Of a DNA stretch of 64,000 bases, positions 37,056-46,441 are shown in pieces. Source of the stretch: Vibrio azureus (lineage in GTDB: Bacteria; Pseudomonadota; Gammaproteobacteria; Enterobacterales; Vibrionaceae). Location of the stretch: the NCBI RefSeq assembly GCF_002849855.1, contig NZ_CP018616.1, forward strand, positions 868,001 to 932,000. Direction: 5' to 3'. The notes beneath the pieces are model-generated. The model saw only the letters and a list, made by a program, of their open reading frames with translations, ran no database searches and had not been told where the DNA came from. The first letter of the stretch is position 1; each line of letters starts with the position of its first letter. A program made the translations under genes and the position numbers.

Positions 37056-38789
37056 TTACATGCGTTCAAGCGTCTCGATACCTAGTAGAGACAGACCTTG
37101 TTTGATGGTCTTCGCTGTGAGCGCGGCTAGTTTCAGACGGCTTTGTTTCACTGCTTCGTCTTCAGCCACTAGGATAGGACATGCTTCGTAGAAGCTAGAG
37201 AACTGACCAGCGAGTTCGAATAAGTAACTGCACATGATGTGTGGTTGGCCTTCGCGGGCAACGGATTGAACCGCTTCTTCGAACTGCATAAGTTTTGCGA
37301 TAAGTGCTTTTTCTTTCTCGTCAGTGATCTTGATTTCACCTTTCAGCTCGTCCATAGAAACGCCAGCTTTAGCGAATACCGATGCGACACGAGTGTAAGC
37401 GTATTGCATGTATGGTGCCGTATTTCCTTCGAATGCAAGCATGTTGTCCCAGTCAAACACGTAGTCTGTGGTTCGGTGCTTAGAAAGATCGGCGTATTTT
37501 ACTGCGGCCATAGCAACGGTATGAGCGATCTTCTCTTTTTCTTCCGCTTCTAGTGACGGATTTTTAGATTCAATCAGTTTTACAGCGCGCTCTTCCGCTT
37601 CATCCAAAAGGTCTTTCAGTTTTACTGAGCCACCAGTACGAGTTTTAAATGGTTTGCCGTCTTTACCTAGCATCATACCAAATGCGTGGTGCTCAAGTGA
37701 CACTGAATCTGGAATATAGCCCGCTTTACGAACGATAGTCCAAGCTTGCATTAGGTGCTGATGTTGACGAGAGTCAATGAAGTAAAGCACACGGTCTGCA
37801 CCAAGTTCTTCATAGCGATACTTCGCACAGGCGATGTCCGTCGTGGTGTATAGGAAACCACCATCTCGCTTTTGTACAATCACACCCATTGGGTCGCCAT
37901 CTTTATTTTTGTATTCTTCTAGAAATACAACTTGAGCACCGTCATCTTCTACGGCTAAGCCTTGAGCTTTTAGGTCGGCAACAACTTTAGGTAGCATGTC
38001 GTTGTACATGCTTTCACCCATCACGTCATCATTCGTTAGAGAGACGTTCAAACGATCGTAGTTACGTTGGTTTTGAATCATCGTGATGTCAACCAACTTC
38101 TTCCACATTTCAGAACAGAACTGATCACCGCTTTGCAGTTTAACAACATAACCACGTGCTTTTTCAGCAAAGGCTTCATCGTTGTCATACAGTTTTTTGG
38201 AATCGCGGTAGAATGCTTCAAGATCAGACAGTTCCATTGATACTTCGCCTGATTCTTGTTGAACGCGCTCAAGGTTTGCGATAAGCATACCGAACTGAGT
38301 TCCCCAGTCGCCTATGTGGTTGGCACGAATCACTTTGTGTCCTAGGAATTCTAGGGTACGAGTAACGGCATCACCGATCACTGTTGAACGAATATGGTGA
38401 ACGGCCATTTCTTTTGCAACGTTAGGCGCCGAGTAGTCAGCAACGATGGTTTGGGCTTCTTCTTTTGCGACACCAAGGCGGGCGTCTTCAAGAGCCGCTT
38501 CCGCTTGTTTTGCAAGAAACTCTTCACTTAGGAAAATGTTGATGAAGCCAGGGCCTGCAATTTCTGTTTTGCTTGCAATACCGTCTAGGTCTAGAACATC
38601 CAGTACTTTCTGTGCAAATTCTCGTGGGTTAGTCCCCAGTTTTTTAGCAACGCCCATTACGCCGTTGGCTTGGTAGTCACCAAATTGTGGCTTTGCTGAT
38701 TGACGGACTGCGGCAGGGCTGCCTGCAGGTGCGCCAGCGGCTTCTAGAGCCTGAGATACTTTGTCATTAATAAGTGCTTGGATATTCAC
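37056..38789 (-). CDS. argS: Arginine-tRNA ligase
   Basis: 577 residues from the GTG at 38,789 ([20 protein letters not shown]), which has AAGGA seven bases upstream and gives exactly the E. coli length; a TTG five codons earlier is less likely. Class I synthetase: N-terminal Add-1 domain (1-110), catalytic domain with the HIGH-region segment [51 protein letters not shown] in place of KMSKS, and the C-terminal DALR anticodon domain ([15 protein letters not shown]...). The HIGH motif reads AVHH rather than H-x-G-H. It is divergent from a yecM-like gene as in E. coli. Confidence 0.96.
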   Translation of the reverse strand: MNIQALINDKVSQALEAAGAPAGSPAAVRQSAKPQFGDYQANGVMGVAKKLGTNPREFAQKVLDVLDLDGIASKTEIAGPGFINIFLSEEFLAKQAEAALEDARLGVAKEEAQTIVADYSAPNVAKEMAVHHIRSTVIGDAVTRTLEFLGHKVIRANHIGDWGTQFGMLIANLERVQQESGEVSMELSDLEAFYRDSKKLYDNDEAFAEKARGYVVKLQSGDQFCSEMWKKLVDITMIQNQRNYDRLNVSLTNDDVMGESMYNDMLPKVVADLKAQGLAVEDDGAQVVFLEEYKNKDGDPMGVIVQKRDGGFLYTTTDIACAKYRYEELGADRVLYFIDSRQHQHLMQAWTIVRKAGYIPDSVSLEHHAFGMMLGKDGKPFKTRTGGSVKLKDLLDEAEERAVKLIESKNPSLEAEEKEKIAHTVAMAAVKYADLSKHRTTDYVFDWDNMLAFEGNTAPYMQYAYTRVASVFAKAGVSMDELKGEIKITDEKEKALIAKLMQFEEAVQSVAREGQPHIMCSYLFELAGQFSSFYEACPILVAEDEAVKQSRLKLAALTAKTIKQGLSLLGIETLERM

Positions 38790-38997
38790 ACGCGTTTCCT
38801 TCAATTCAAGGACGAAGAATTATACAACCAGTGCAGAATTCTATTGTAGTTCACAAAAATGGCGCTAATTGTACCAACTTTATTGTCGTTCATACAGAGA
38901 GGATTAGGAATTTTTCACTTTTTAATTAGATTGGAATTCTGTTGCTATTTAAGTGTAATATGCCGCTCCTCATTACCCAAAATGCGACTAGAAAACT

Positions 38998-39597
38998 ATG
39001 ATACAACCTCGTTTAGAAGAAAAGCGCCTGGCTCCAGAATTGATGCTGCATGACCTTGATGGTTTTATGTCAAAAGTTGACGCCTTAGCACAGATGATCG
39101 GAATCAAAGTGCATTCAATGCAAGCGGATCATATTGCTTTGCGCATTAACGACTTTGAGACGACAAAAGCGGCTCACGGAGCATGGAAACCGTACGGGAA
39201 AATTATTTCACAAGCGCAAATCAATGGTCGACCAATCGTTGTGTTGCACTTTGCTCAACCTGTGCAAAGTCATGGGTGGGAAATTGAATGTTTAGAATTG
39301 CCTTACCCAGCAGAGGGTAAAATCTATCCAACGGAAGGGTGGGAGCATGCCGAGTTTGTGGTTAACTCTTTGGCACAGACGGCGGATGAGCTTTTAACAG
39401 AGCTAAAAGATTCCTTTACTGAGTTTGCTGAACGTTTTGAACAGCTGGATTCAATGGGAGTAAAAGTTAAATTATCTAGCCCTAAAGGGGAAGGTGAGCG
39501 GTTAAATAACCCGACTGTCGCTTTCAAATATCAAGGTGTGTGTATTAAATTTCATCCTCATTCACTTAAAGCAATTGTGGAGTCTGAACACGGTTAA
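38998..39597 (+). CDS. yecM: YecM-like VOC-fold protein
   Basis: 199 residues. It shares the pattern of E. coli YecM: ADHIALRIND, NGRPIVVLHFAQPVQ, WEIECLELPYPAEGKIYPTEG, WEHAEFV, SSPKGEGERLNNPTVAF and IKFHPHSLKAIVESE. YecM has a glyoxalase/vicinal-oxygen-chelate fold with potential metal ligands (H in ADHI, E in WEH). Its biological role is unknown. The position beside argS is conserved. No clear ribosome site precedes the ATG at 38,998, so the start is less certain. Confidence 0.85.
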   Translation: MIQPRLEEKRLAPELMLHDLDGFMSKVDALAQMIGIKVHSMQADHIALRINDFETTKAAHGAWKPYGKIISQAQINGRPIVVLHFAQPVQSHGWEIECLELPYPAEGKIYPTEGWEHAEFVVNSLAQTADELLTELKDSFTEFAERFEQLDSMGVKVKLSSPKGEGERLNNPTVAFKYQGVCIKFHPHSLKAIVESEHG

Positions 39598-39610
39598 GTT
39601 TTCATCTTTG

Positions 39611-39641
39611 AAAAAGAGAGGGAAACTCAGTTCCCTCTCTT
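39611..39641 (-). terminator. Terminator of the protease-lipoprotein unit
   Basis: AAGAGAGGGAA and TTCCCTCTCTT form an 11-bp stem. On the minus strand it ends in TTTTTC and lies 14 bases past the lipoprotein stop. Confidence 0.8.
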
Positions 39642-39654
39642 GAATACAAACTCA

Positions 39655-40026
39655 TTAATTTAGTAGTGGTGACTTACCTTTAGGGTTTGTGATCACAAGC
39701 TTCTTACCTCTTAACTCTTCCATCAAGGGGACGGTAAAAGTCTCAGCAAAAGGCCTTCTTCTACAGTGATCCTTTTTATTCCTGATTATGGTTAGCCAAG
39801 CTTCTGTATTGGTGTTCTTTTCCACTTTTAGGTTGAAGTCGCTACTTTGACTGCATCCCGTCGACTCCGCGATAAAGGAGATAGAATCCTCACGAGTTTG
39901 GAAAACGGTTACTTTCTCTTTTTCATATTCCACGTGACGGCTTTGATTTACATCTTCATGCGCAGAGCAAGCTGTCAAGCCTATAAAGAGAAGGCTTGTA
40001 AGTGTTTTTTTAAGCACGTTTTTCAT
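39655..40026 (-). CDS. Small lipoprotein, function unknown
   Basis: 123 residues with a lipoprotein signal (KKTLTSLLFIGLTACSAHED); the lipobox LTAC puts the acylated cysteine at residue 20. D/E at +2/+3 are not present (Ser-Ala follow), so outer-membrane sorting is likely. Two further cysteines (in STGCSQSS and KDHCRRRPF) may pair. Its start lies 17 bases inside the end of the upstream protease gene, so the two are cotranscribed and probably coupled. I do not recognise a family; a role next to the protease (inhibitor, chaperone or tether) is speculation. Confidence 0.65.
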   Translation of the reverse strand: MKNVLKKTLTSLLFIGLTACSAHEDVNQSRHVEYEKEKVTVFQTREDSISFIAESTGCSQSSDFNLKVEKNTNTEAWLTIIRNKKDHCRRRPFAETFTVPLMEELRGKKLVITNPKGKSPLLN

Positions 40027-41629
40027 GCAATGACCACCTTTTACGACGAGTAAACAGTCCGGCCCCCAATAGTACTAGCAATCCGATAGAGAAACTGCCG
40101 CCTGAACGTTTTCTGTCATTATCTAGCATCTTAATATTACGAATATATGCTTGCTCGAAGGGGGCGATGATAGCTGAGTTAGAGCTCTCATAAGGTGTAT
40201 CGTCTTTTATGTAAACAAACTGAAGGCTGTTGGATGATTTCTCAAGTTTAATCGATATCTGTTCAAAGTCAGCACTTTCTTCAAGTAAGTCCCAATCATC
40301 ATTTATTTGCACAATAAAGGCGTTAGAGTTAGCTATCAATGCTTTATATTCTAGTTGTAGAGTCCCCTTGGGCAAATCAGTGATGTACAGAATAGACTCG
40401 CCATTGGATTCCCATATATGGGATGACTGAAGCTCCCCATTTTTCTCTGTCCATGCTTTGTCACTGGTAAACACTTTAGCACCTTTAATCGGAACGGCAC
40501 CGCTTACCGCAGCATTTGCTTTGTCGATAGCTATATATTTAAGGGTAGTAGTGAACTTAGGTAATTTAGAATGGTCAGTCGTGAACTCTATTGTTTGAGA
40601 CGATTGCGAGCTGTCTGGAGTGTAATTTATTGTAAGCTCACAGCTTTGAGAAGGCGCGAGAGTTTGAGTACAAGTGTTTTGGGTTACCGATACCCCTTCA
40701 GGTAATGTTATTTCAGTGATATTTAATGGCACGATGGCTTCATCATTGCGAATGGTGAAGGTATCTTGCCGAGCTTTTTTTTCTATTAGTCCAAGATCAC
40801 GGTATTGGGTGTAGCTAATGGTATTTAGGTGGCTTTCTATCCAACCATTTGTCTTAAAATGGGCAACATTGGCATAAACACCATAAGCGTTTGACTGAGC
40901 ACAACCCAATCCCCAGCTCACTACACCAAGTAATTTGTTAATGCCGTTATCATTGGCGATAAGAGGGCCGCCGCTATCTCCTTGGCAACTGTCTTTTCCA
41001 CCGTCTGAATACCCTGCACAAATGGCATCAACGGATATTTCAGCGTAAGCCCCACCTAGGTTTTGACATGCTGCGCGGTCAACGTATTGTACGTCAACTT
41101 CTCGCAAGATGTTTGGGGATTGTACACTCTCATCTAAGGTGTCTCCCCAACCTGCAACATAGACTTTATCGCCAGCTCTCATATTTTCGATCACTCTTGA
41201 GTCTGCTAATTCGATCGTTGCATTATCAACACTTCTTTCTAGTTCGATAACGGCGATGTCGTTGCTCATTATTTCAGGATTATATCCGGCATGTTGATAA
41301 ATATTTTTGACGGCGATACGTTGTGCTTGAGATTCTTTTTTTTGATCGTATAAGCCAAGAACTATGTCGATACTATCTGCATTCGTTTCATCAACACAGT
41401 GTGCAGCCGTTAATACATATTTACCGCCAAGGAAACTACCACCACAAAAATGGCCCTCAGAGGCCGGATATCCTTTTTGTACCAATGAAGCAATGAACTT
41501 CCAGTTTTTAGTATTAGCAGGCTCTCCACCGACAATTCGTGCGGAGGCGTCTCTTTCAAGTGGTTCAAGTGTTGTTGCTGCTGCAGGTAAAGCCGCTCCA
41601 ATCAAAAAAGCTACTAACGTTTTTTTCAT
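40010..41629 (-). CDS. Trypsin-like serine protease with GlyGly-CTERM tail
   Basis: 539 residues from the ATG at 41,629 (AAGGT about seven bases upstream; the ATG at 41,635 is too close). Signal peptide to about residue 19, short propeptide, then the mature S1 domain from IVGGEPANT. Catalytic triad: H77 in TAAHC, D124 in SNDIAVIEL, S219 in GDSGGP; D213 at the base of the pocket predicts cleavage after Arg/Lys. A beta-rich region follows (about 290-500), then SGGSFSIGLLVLLGAGLFTR near the C-terminus, a GlyGly-CTERM sorting tail with a membrane segment and basic end. This architecture matches the V. cholerae Ves proteases, which are type II secreted and processed by rhombosortase at the surface. 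It overlaps a small lipoprotein gene at its 3' end. Confidence 0.9.
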   Translation of the reverse strand: MKKTLVAFLIGAALPAAATTLEPLERDASARIVGGEPANTKNWKFIASLVQKGYPASEGHFCGGSFLGGKYVLTAAHCVDETNADSIDIVLGLYDQKKESQAQRIAVKNIYQHAGYNPEIMSNDIAVIELERSVDNATIELADSRVIENMRAGDKVYVAGWGDTLDESVQSPNILREVDVQYVDRAACQNLGGAYAEISVDAICAGYSDGGKDSCQGDSGGPLIANDNGINKLLGVVSWGLGCAQSNAYGVYANVAHFKTNGWIESHLNTISYTQYRDLGLIEKKARQDTFTIRNDEAIVPLNITEITLPEGVSVTQNTCTQTLAPSQSCELTINYTPDSSQSSQTIEFTTDHSKLPKFTTTLKYIAIDKANAAVSGAVPIKGAKVFTSDKAWTEKNGELQSSHIWESNGESILYITDLPKGTLQLEYKALIANSNAFIVQINDDWDLLEESADFEQISIKLEKSSNSLQFVYIKDDTPYESSNSAIIAPFEQAYIRNIKMLDNDRKRSGGSFSIGLLVLLGAGLFTRRKRWSLHEKRA

Positions 41630-41757
41630 TCTCATACCTTATTTTTGTTGCTTTGTTTTATAAAAGTCGCGAATACTAAACGTATTTACTGAGTAAGTAA
41701 ACAGTTGCATTTTGAAATGGATTAAATACTGTTGATTTATTACGAGTTAATAGGGGG

Positions 41758-41782
41758 GGATTAAACCCACTAATTAAGTGGG
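41758..41782 (-). terminator. Possible purU terminator
   Basis: CCCACT/AGTGGG stem with AATTA loop; on the minus strand TTTAAT follows. The stem is short. Confidence 0.4.
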
Positions 41783-41815
41783 CTTGGTGTGGTACTCGTC
41801 AAGTGAGGCCATGCT

Positions 41816-42649
41816 TTACAAGATCACCGTCTTGTTGCCATAAACAAAAACATGATCGTTGAGTACCTTGTTAAGCGCTTTGCTTAAGACACTCTTCTCA
41901 ACATCACGGCCGGCTTGTGCCATATCTTGTGCACTGAAGGTGTGGTCAACAGGGATAACATCTTGCTTAATGATAGGACCTTCATCGAGATCATTAGTGA
42001 CGAAGTGAGCCGTTGCGCCAATAATTTTTACACCACGATCATAAGCTTGTTGATAGGGTCTAGCGCCAATAAATGCAGGTAAGAAACTGTGATGAATATT
42101 GATGATCTTATGGCGGTATTTCTCGACAAATGAGGGAGTGAGGACTCGCATATATTTGGCTAGGACGAGGTAATCAGCATTATATTGCTCAAGTACTGCC
42201 AAAACCTGCTGTTCATGTTGTTCTCGGCTGAGATCTTGATGAGTGACATAATGGTAAGGAATATCAAATCGCTCGGTTAAAGGTTGCAATGTATCGTAAT
42301 TACTGACTACAGCTGCGATTTCGACATCTAGACTGCCATCATAGTTTTTCATCAAGATATCCCCTAAACAATGGGCTTCTTTCGTGACTAAAATGACGAT
42401 TTTTTTGCGACCAGAACTGATCAATTTACGTTTTGCCCCTTGAGGGAGTGCTTGATCAAGGTCGGCAAGAAAAGTGTGATCGTTAAAATAACCTTCTAGC
42501 TCTGTTCTCATGAAGAAGTGACCGCTGGTGTTGTCGACAAATTCATTGTTATGAACGATGTTAAGTTGATGCTTGTAACAAATGTTGGTGATTTTAGCGA
42601 TCAGTCCTGGCGCATCATTACAATGGGTTAAAAGGGTTTTCTTTTCCAT
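41816..42649 (-). CDS. purU: Formyltetrahydrofolate deformylase
   Basis: 277 residues (E. coli PurU 280). N-terminal ACT domain (1-80: LLTHCNDAPGLIAKITNICY), then a formyltransferase-like catalytic domain with NIHHSFLPAFIGARPYQQAYDRG and IIGATAHFVTNDLDEGPII, which hold the active-site histidine and aspartate. It hydrolyses 10-formyl-THF to THF and formate, balancing one-carbon pools and feeding PurT. Methionine/glycine sensing by the ACT domain is known in E. coli. It is a single gene with a repeat copy just upstream. Confidence 0.95.
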   Translation of the reverse strand: MEKKTLLTHCNDAPGLIAKITNICYKHQLNIVHNNEFVDNTSGHFFMRTELEGYFNDHTFLADLDQALPQGAKRKLISSGRKKIVILVTKEAHCLGDILMKNYDGSLDVEIAAVVSNYDTLQPLTERFDIPYHYVTHQDLSREQHEQQVLAVLEQYNADYLVLAKYMRVLTPSFVEKYRHKIINIHHSFLPAFIGARPYQQAYDRGVKIIGATAHFVTNDLDEGPIIKQDVIPVDHTFSAQDMAQAGRDVEKSVLSKALNKVLNDHVFVYGNKTVIL

Positions 42650-42671
42650 AAATTCAGTACTTCCTTGTCTG

Positions 42672-42693
42672 ATGTGAGGTCACTTGGGTATAA
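42672..42693 (+). repeat. Dispersed repeat, right-half copy
   Basis: ATGTGAGGTCACTTGGGTAT plus AAC, upstream of purU and in the gap to yoaA. Confidence 0.6.
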
Positions 42694-42825
42694 CATAAAT
42701 AATCGATTCTCAACTGAGTTTCAATCACTTCTCAGACGGGTACGAGCATCTCGTCTTTTTGATGACTGAAGTTTGCCTTCAACCTCTGGTATAATCAGTT
42801 CAATTTTTCTCAGTAGAAGTAAAAC

Positions 42826-44751
42826 ATGATCGCAAAAACATTTTCTTCAGATGGCGCGTTAGGTAAAGCAATTCCGGGCTTTCAAGCACGACAGCCTCAA
42901 ATTGATATGGCGGAAGCGGTTAGCGTTGCGATCAAAGATCAAACCCAGCTGGTGGTTGAGGCCGGTACCGGAACTGGCAAGACTTTTGCGTACCTTGTGC
43001 CGGCTTTGCTCAGTGGTAAAAAAATCATCATCAGCACAGGCTCTAAAAACTTACAAGAGCAGCTGTTTCATCGAGATTTGCCTTTAATGGTGGATGCACT
43101 GGGTTTTTATGGTCAAGTCGCTCTATTAAAAGGGCGTTCTAACTACTTATGTTTAGACAGGCTGAGTAGGCAAATGGTCGAAAGCCATGGTCACGACGCT
43201 GACCCAAACTTATTAACGCAACTGGTTAAGGTTCGATCTTGGTCTTCGGAAACCAAAACAGGAGATTTGGGAGATTGTGATGACTTACCAGAAGACAGCA
43301 TGATCATTCCCACGATTACCTCGACCAATGATAACTGCTTGGGTAAAGAGTGCCCGAGTTATACGGATTGCTTTGTGTTAAAGGCGCGCAAACGTGCGAT
43401 GGATTCAGACATTGTTGTAGTGAATCATCATTTATTTCTTGCTGATTTAGCGATCAAAGAAACGGGATTTGGTGAATTAATACCCGAAGCGGATGTATTT
43501 ATTTTTGATGAAGCTCATCAGCTCCCGGACATTGCCAGTGAGTATTTTGGTCAATCGCTCTCGAGTCGGCAAATTCAAGAATTAGCCAAAGATATCGAAA
43601 TCGCTTATCGCACCGAAGCCAAGGACATGCGTCAATTGCAAAAAGTAGGCGACAAACTGCTACAAAGTGCCATGGATATGCGCATCGTCTTGGGTGAACC
43701 AGGCTTTCGCGGTAACTGGCGTGAAGCACTGCAATCGGAATCGATCAAACGCGAATTGGTGCGCCTCACTGATAGCTTAGAGCTGACCATTGACGTGCTC
43801 AAGTTAGCTCTGGGACGAAGTCAATTATTGGACACGGCATTTGAGCGTGCCAATCTTATCAAAGGTCGAATTGATCGCGTGTGTGATGTCGATATTACGG
43901 GTTACTCCTATTGGTATGACACTTCTCCGCGTCATTTTGCTTTGCATATCACGCCATTATCCGTTGCGGATAAATTTCATGAGCAGATAGAACTTAAGCA
44001 AGGTGCGTGGATATTCACTTCAGCAACCTTAGCGGTATCCGGCGATTTTAAGCATTTTACTGACCGTTTAGGCTTAAAGCCAACACAGCAATTTTCGCTG
44101 CCGTCTCCCTTTGATTATCAGCAACAAGCGCGTTTGTGTGTACCCCGTTACTTACCAGAGCCAAACAGCCCAGGCTTGGCAGATAAGTTAGTGAAGATGC
44201 TAACGCCTGTAATTGAGGAAAATGAAGGGCGTTGCTTTTTCTTATGCACCTCACATAGCATGATGAGAGAGCTCGGGGAACGTTTCCGTGAAGTACTGGA
44301 ATTACCTGTACTGATGCAAGGTGAGATGAGTAAGCAAAAGACTCTTGCAGAGTTTATGGAATTAGGCAATGCCTTGTTGGTCGCGACGGGTGCCTTCTGG
44401 GAAGGGATCGATGTTAGAGGTGATGCACTGAGCTGTGTTATCATTGATAAATTACCCTTTACTGCCCCAGATGATCCTTTGCTTAAAGCACGTATTGAAG
44501 ATTGTCGTTTGCGAGGAGGTGAGCCTTTTGCTGAGGTACAAATACCGGATGCGGTGATCACTTTGAAGCAAGGGGTAGGGCGTTTAATTCGGGATAAAAA
44601 AGACCGAGGAGCTTTGATTATATGTGACAACCGTTTGGTCACAAGAGACTATGGCGGGGTCTTTTTAGGCAGCTTGCCTCCAATACCAAGAACTCGAGAC
44701 TTAGAACAAATCAAAGTTTTCCTAAAGTCAGAACAGACAGCCACAGATTAG
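42826..44751 (+). CDS. yoaA: DinG/YoaA-family Fe-S helicase
   Basis: 641 residues, like E. coli YoaA (636). An XPD-type superfamily 2 helicase: Walker A AGTGTGKT (46-53), an inserted iron-sulfur domain with four cysteines (in RSNYLCLDRL, NDNCLGKECPSY and TDCFVLKA), a DEAH box in FIFDEAHQLPD, and the C-terminal motifs TGAFWEGIDVRGD and QGVGRLIRDKKDRG. In E. coli YoaA works with the DNA polymerase III chi subunit in repair of stalled replication. It directly precedes tsaB on the same strand, as in E. coli. Confidence 0.93.
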   Translation: MIAKTFSSDGALGKAIPGFQARQPQIDMAEAVSVAIKDQTQLVVEAGTGTGKTFAYLVPALLSGKKIIISTGSKNLQEQLFHRDLPLMVDALGFYGQVALLKGRSNYLCLDRLSRQMVESHGHDADPNLLTQLVKVRSWSSETKTGDLGDCDDLPEDSMIIPTITSTNDNCLGKECPSYTDCFVLKARKRAMDSDIVVVNHHLFLADLAIKETGFGELIPEADVFIFDEAHQLPDIASEYFGQSLSSRQIQELAKDIEIAYRTEAKDMRQLQKVGDKLLQSAMDMRIVLGEPGFRGNWREALQSESIKRELVRLTDSLELTIDVLKLALGRSQLLDTAFERANLIKGRIDRVCDVDITGYSYWYDTSPRHFALHITPLSVADKFHEQIELKQGAWIFTSATLAVSGDFKHFTDRLGLKPTQQFSLPSPFDYQQQARLCVPRYLPEPNSPGLADKLVKMLTPVIEENEGRCFFLCTSHSMMRELGERFREVLELPVLMQGEMSKQKTLAEFMELGNALLVATGAFWEGIDVRGDALSCVIIDKLPFTAPDDPLLKARIEDCRLRGGEPFAEVQIPDAVITLKQGVGRLIRDKKDRGALIICDNRLVTRDYGGVFLGSLPPIPRTRDLEQIKVFLKSEQTATD

Positions 44752-44795
44752 ATGTGTTGGCATAAACGATTAAATTTTACATTTTAGAGAGTGAA

Positions 44796-45497
44796 ATGAG
44801 CGTAAAAATTCTTGCTATCGATACCGCTACTGAAAATTGTTCAGTCGCTTTACTGGTCAATGACAAAGTGATTTCACGTAGTGAAGTGGCTCCTCGTGAC
44901 CATACGAAAAAAGTGCTTCCTATGGTGGATGAAGTCTTAAAAGAAGCAGGACTAAGTTTACACGAACTCGATGCTTTGGCTTTTGGTCAAGGTCCAGGAA
45001 GCTTTACTGGAGTACGTATCGGTATTGGCATTGCTCAGGGCTTAGCTTTTGGCGCAGATTTACCGATGATTGGTATTTCGACTCTTGCTGCAATGGCTCA
45101 GGCTAGCTATCGTAAGCATGGAGCAACAGACGTTGCCGTTGCGATTGATGCTCGTATGAGTGAAGTTTACTGGGCCCGTTATGCTCGTCAAACTGATGGC
45201 GCATGGACAGCCGTCGATGCAGAATGTGTCATTCCACCTGAGCGCTTAGCCAATGAAGTCCAAGCAGATAATAAGACATGGGCGCAAGCCGGGACGGGGT
45301 GGCAAGCTTATCAAGAATCATTAGCAGCTTTGCCTCTTAGCTTTATACAAACGGATGTTTTGTACCCTGACTCGCAAGATATTGTGATTTTGGCTCAGCG
45401 AGAGTTCGAACTTGGTAACACCGTCGCAGTTGAAGATTCGAGCCCGGTTTATTTACGTGATAATGTGACATGGAAAAAGCTGCCGGGTCGTGAATAG
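44796..45497 (+). CDS. tsaB: tRNA t6A synthesis protein TsaB
   Basis: 233 residues. ASKHA-type fold with [17 protein letters not shown] at the N-terminus and [20 protein letters not shown] (about 63-82). TsaB forms a heterodimer with TsaD and binds TsaE to make N6-threonylcarbamoyladenosine at position 37 of ANN-decoding tRNAs, including the tRNA-Arg(UCU) in this window. It is 44 bases downstream of yoaA and likely cotranscribed. Confidence 0.95.
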   Translation: MSVKILAIDTATENCSVALLVNDKVISRSEVAPRDHTKKVLPMVDEVLKEAGLSLHELDALAFGQGPGSFTGVRIGIGIAQGLAFGADLPMIGISTLAAMAQASYRKHGATDVAVAIDARMSEVYWARYARQTDGAWTAVDAECVIPPERLANEVQADNKTWAQAGTGWQAYQESLAALPLSFIQTDVLYPDSQDIVILAQREFELGNTVAVEDSSPVYLRDNVTWKKLPGRE

Positions 45498-45552
45498 TAT
45501 TCCACCTTGCTAACGGTCAGACAAATGTATAGCTTGCTTGTGAGAGGGTGTT

Positions 45553-45858
45553 ATGTCGTCGATTAATGGTTTACCTCCTGGACTTATTCCAGGTGCACAT
45601 CGAACCCAAAAAACACAGAAAAAACAGCAGACGAAGAAAACGGAGTCAAAGTCTTCTGTTGGGCAGCCCTCAAAAGTAGCCAATGCGGTTGCGCATTCGA
45701 TTAAGCATATTGATGAATCACATCTGCATCGTGCTCAAGTTCATTATGACTTACCAGAAGGACATGCTCGCAAAGCAATGGAACAATATATGGACATTAT
45801 GAACCGATCAAGGAAAGAAGAGCTGGCTCAATTAATGGGGGTTGATATTTATGTGTAA
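45553..45858 (+). CDS. Small basic protein of unknown function
   Basis: 101 residues. A low-complexity, Lys/Gln/Thr-rich segment (about 16-42) follows a hydrophobic-glycine N-terminus (SSINGLPPGLIPGAHRT). The C-terminal half (about 50-101) looks helical with HLHRAQVHYDLPEGHARKAM and ends ELAQLMGVDIYV. There is no signal peptide or membrane span. Start: ATG after GAGAGGGTGTT. It overlaps the yeaY start by eight bases, which supports that it is a real, cotranslated gene. I do not recognise a family; it is absent from the matching E. coli locus. Confidence 0.65.
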   Translation: MSSINGLPPGLIPGAHRTQKTQKKQQTKKTESKSSVGQPSKVANAVAHSIKHIDESHLHRAQVHYDLPEGHARKAMEQYMDIMNRSRKEELAQLMGVDIYV

Positions 45859-46438
45859 GCGAGCAGTCGTAAATTTACTGGCTTTGATTCGAAAACGCCA
45901 TTTCGCAGTAATTATGAGTGTTTTCGCTTTAGCGGCTTGCAGTTCGCTTCCATCAGAGCTGAATGCGAACTCAGAATCAGTAATGACGGACTACCTGACC
46001 TTTGCCCAAAGTAAAGGGCAGGTGGTGGATGACGTTCGTCTGGGTGGGGTTATCGCCAAAACAGAAAACCAGAAAAAGCGTACACGCATAGAGATTGTCA
46101 ACTTACCGATTGATTCATCGGGTCGCCCGGACATCAACCAAGAACCTCAAGGTCGTTTTGTGGCTTATTTTGATGGTTACCTAGAACCTATCGCGTTTAG
46201 TCAAGGTCGATTGATCACGGTTGTTGGTCAAGCGATAGGCCAAGAGCAAGGGCAGGTTGGTGAGCACCCTTACCTTTTTCCTGCCCTTGACGGTGACGGT
46301 TACCGCTTGTGGAAAATTGAGGAGCGTGTGCGAATGTACGACACCTCAAACTATGGGTATCCATGCTACTCGGTTAACTGTCGGATACCTTACTTTGACT
46401 TCCCTCAAGAAGGGCAGGTGATTAAACAAGTGAGGTAG
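45851..46438 (+). CDS. yeaY: Slp-family outer-membrane lipoprotein YeaY
   Basis: 195 residues from the ATG at 45,851. An unusually long basic N-region (MCKRAVVNLLALIRKRHF) leads into VIMSVFALAACSS, whose lipobox LAAC marks the acylated cysteine; an internal ATG at 45,914 would give a short leader without a ribosome site. Slp features: GQVVDDVRLGGVIAKTEN, PQGRFVAYFDGYLEP and TVVGQAIGQEQGQVGEHPY. Slp/YeaY proteins are starvation-linked outer-membrane lipoproteins of unclear function. The tsaB-yeaY-fadD-rnd order matches E. coli. Confidence 0.87.
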   Translation: MCKRAVVNLLALIRKRHFAVIMSVFALAACSSLPSELNANSESVMTDYLTFAQSKGQVVDDVRLGGVIAKTENQKKRTRIEIVNLPIDSSGRPDINQEPQGRFVAYFDGYLEPIAFSQGRLITVVGQAIGQEQGQVGEHPYLFPALDGDGYRLWKIEERVRMYDTSNYGYPCYSVNCRIPYFDFPQEGQVIKQVR

Positions 46439-46441
46439 TTC

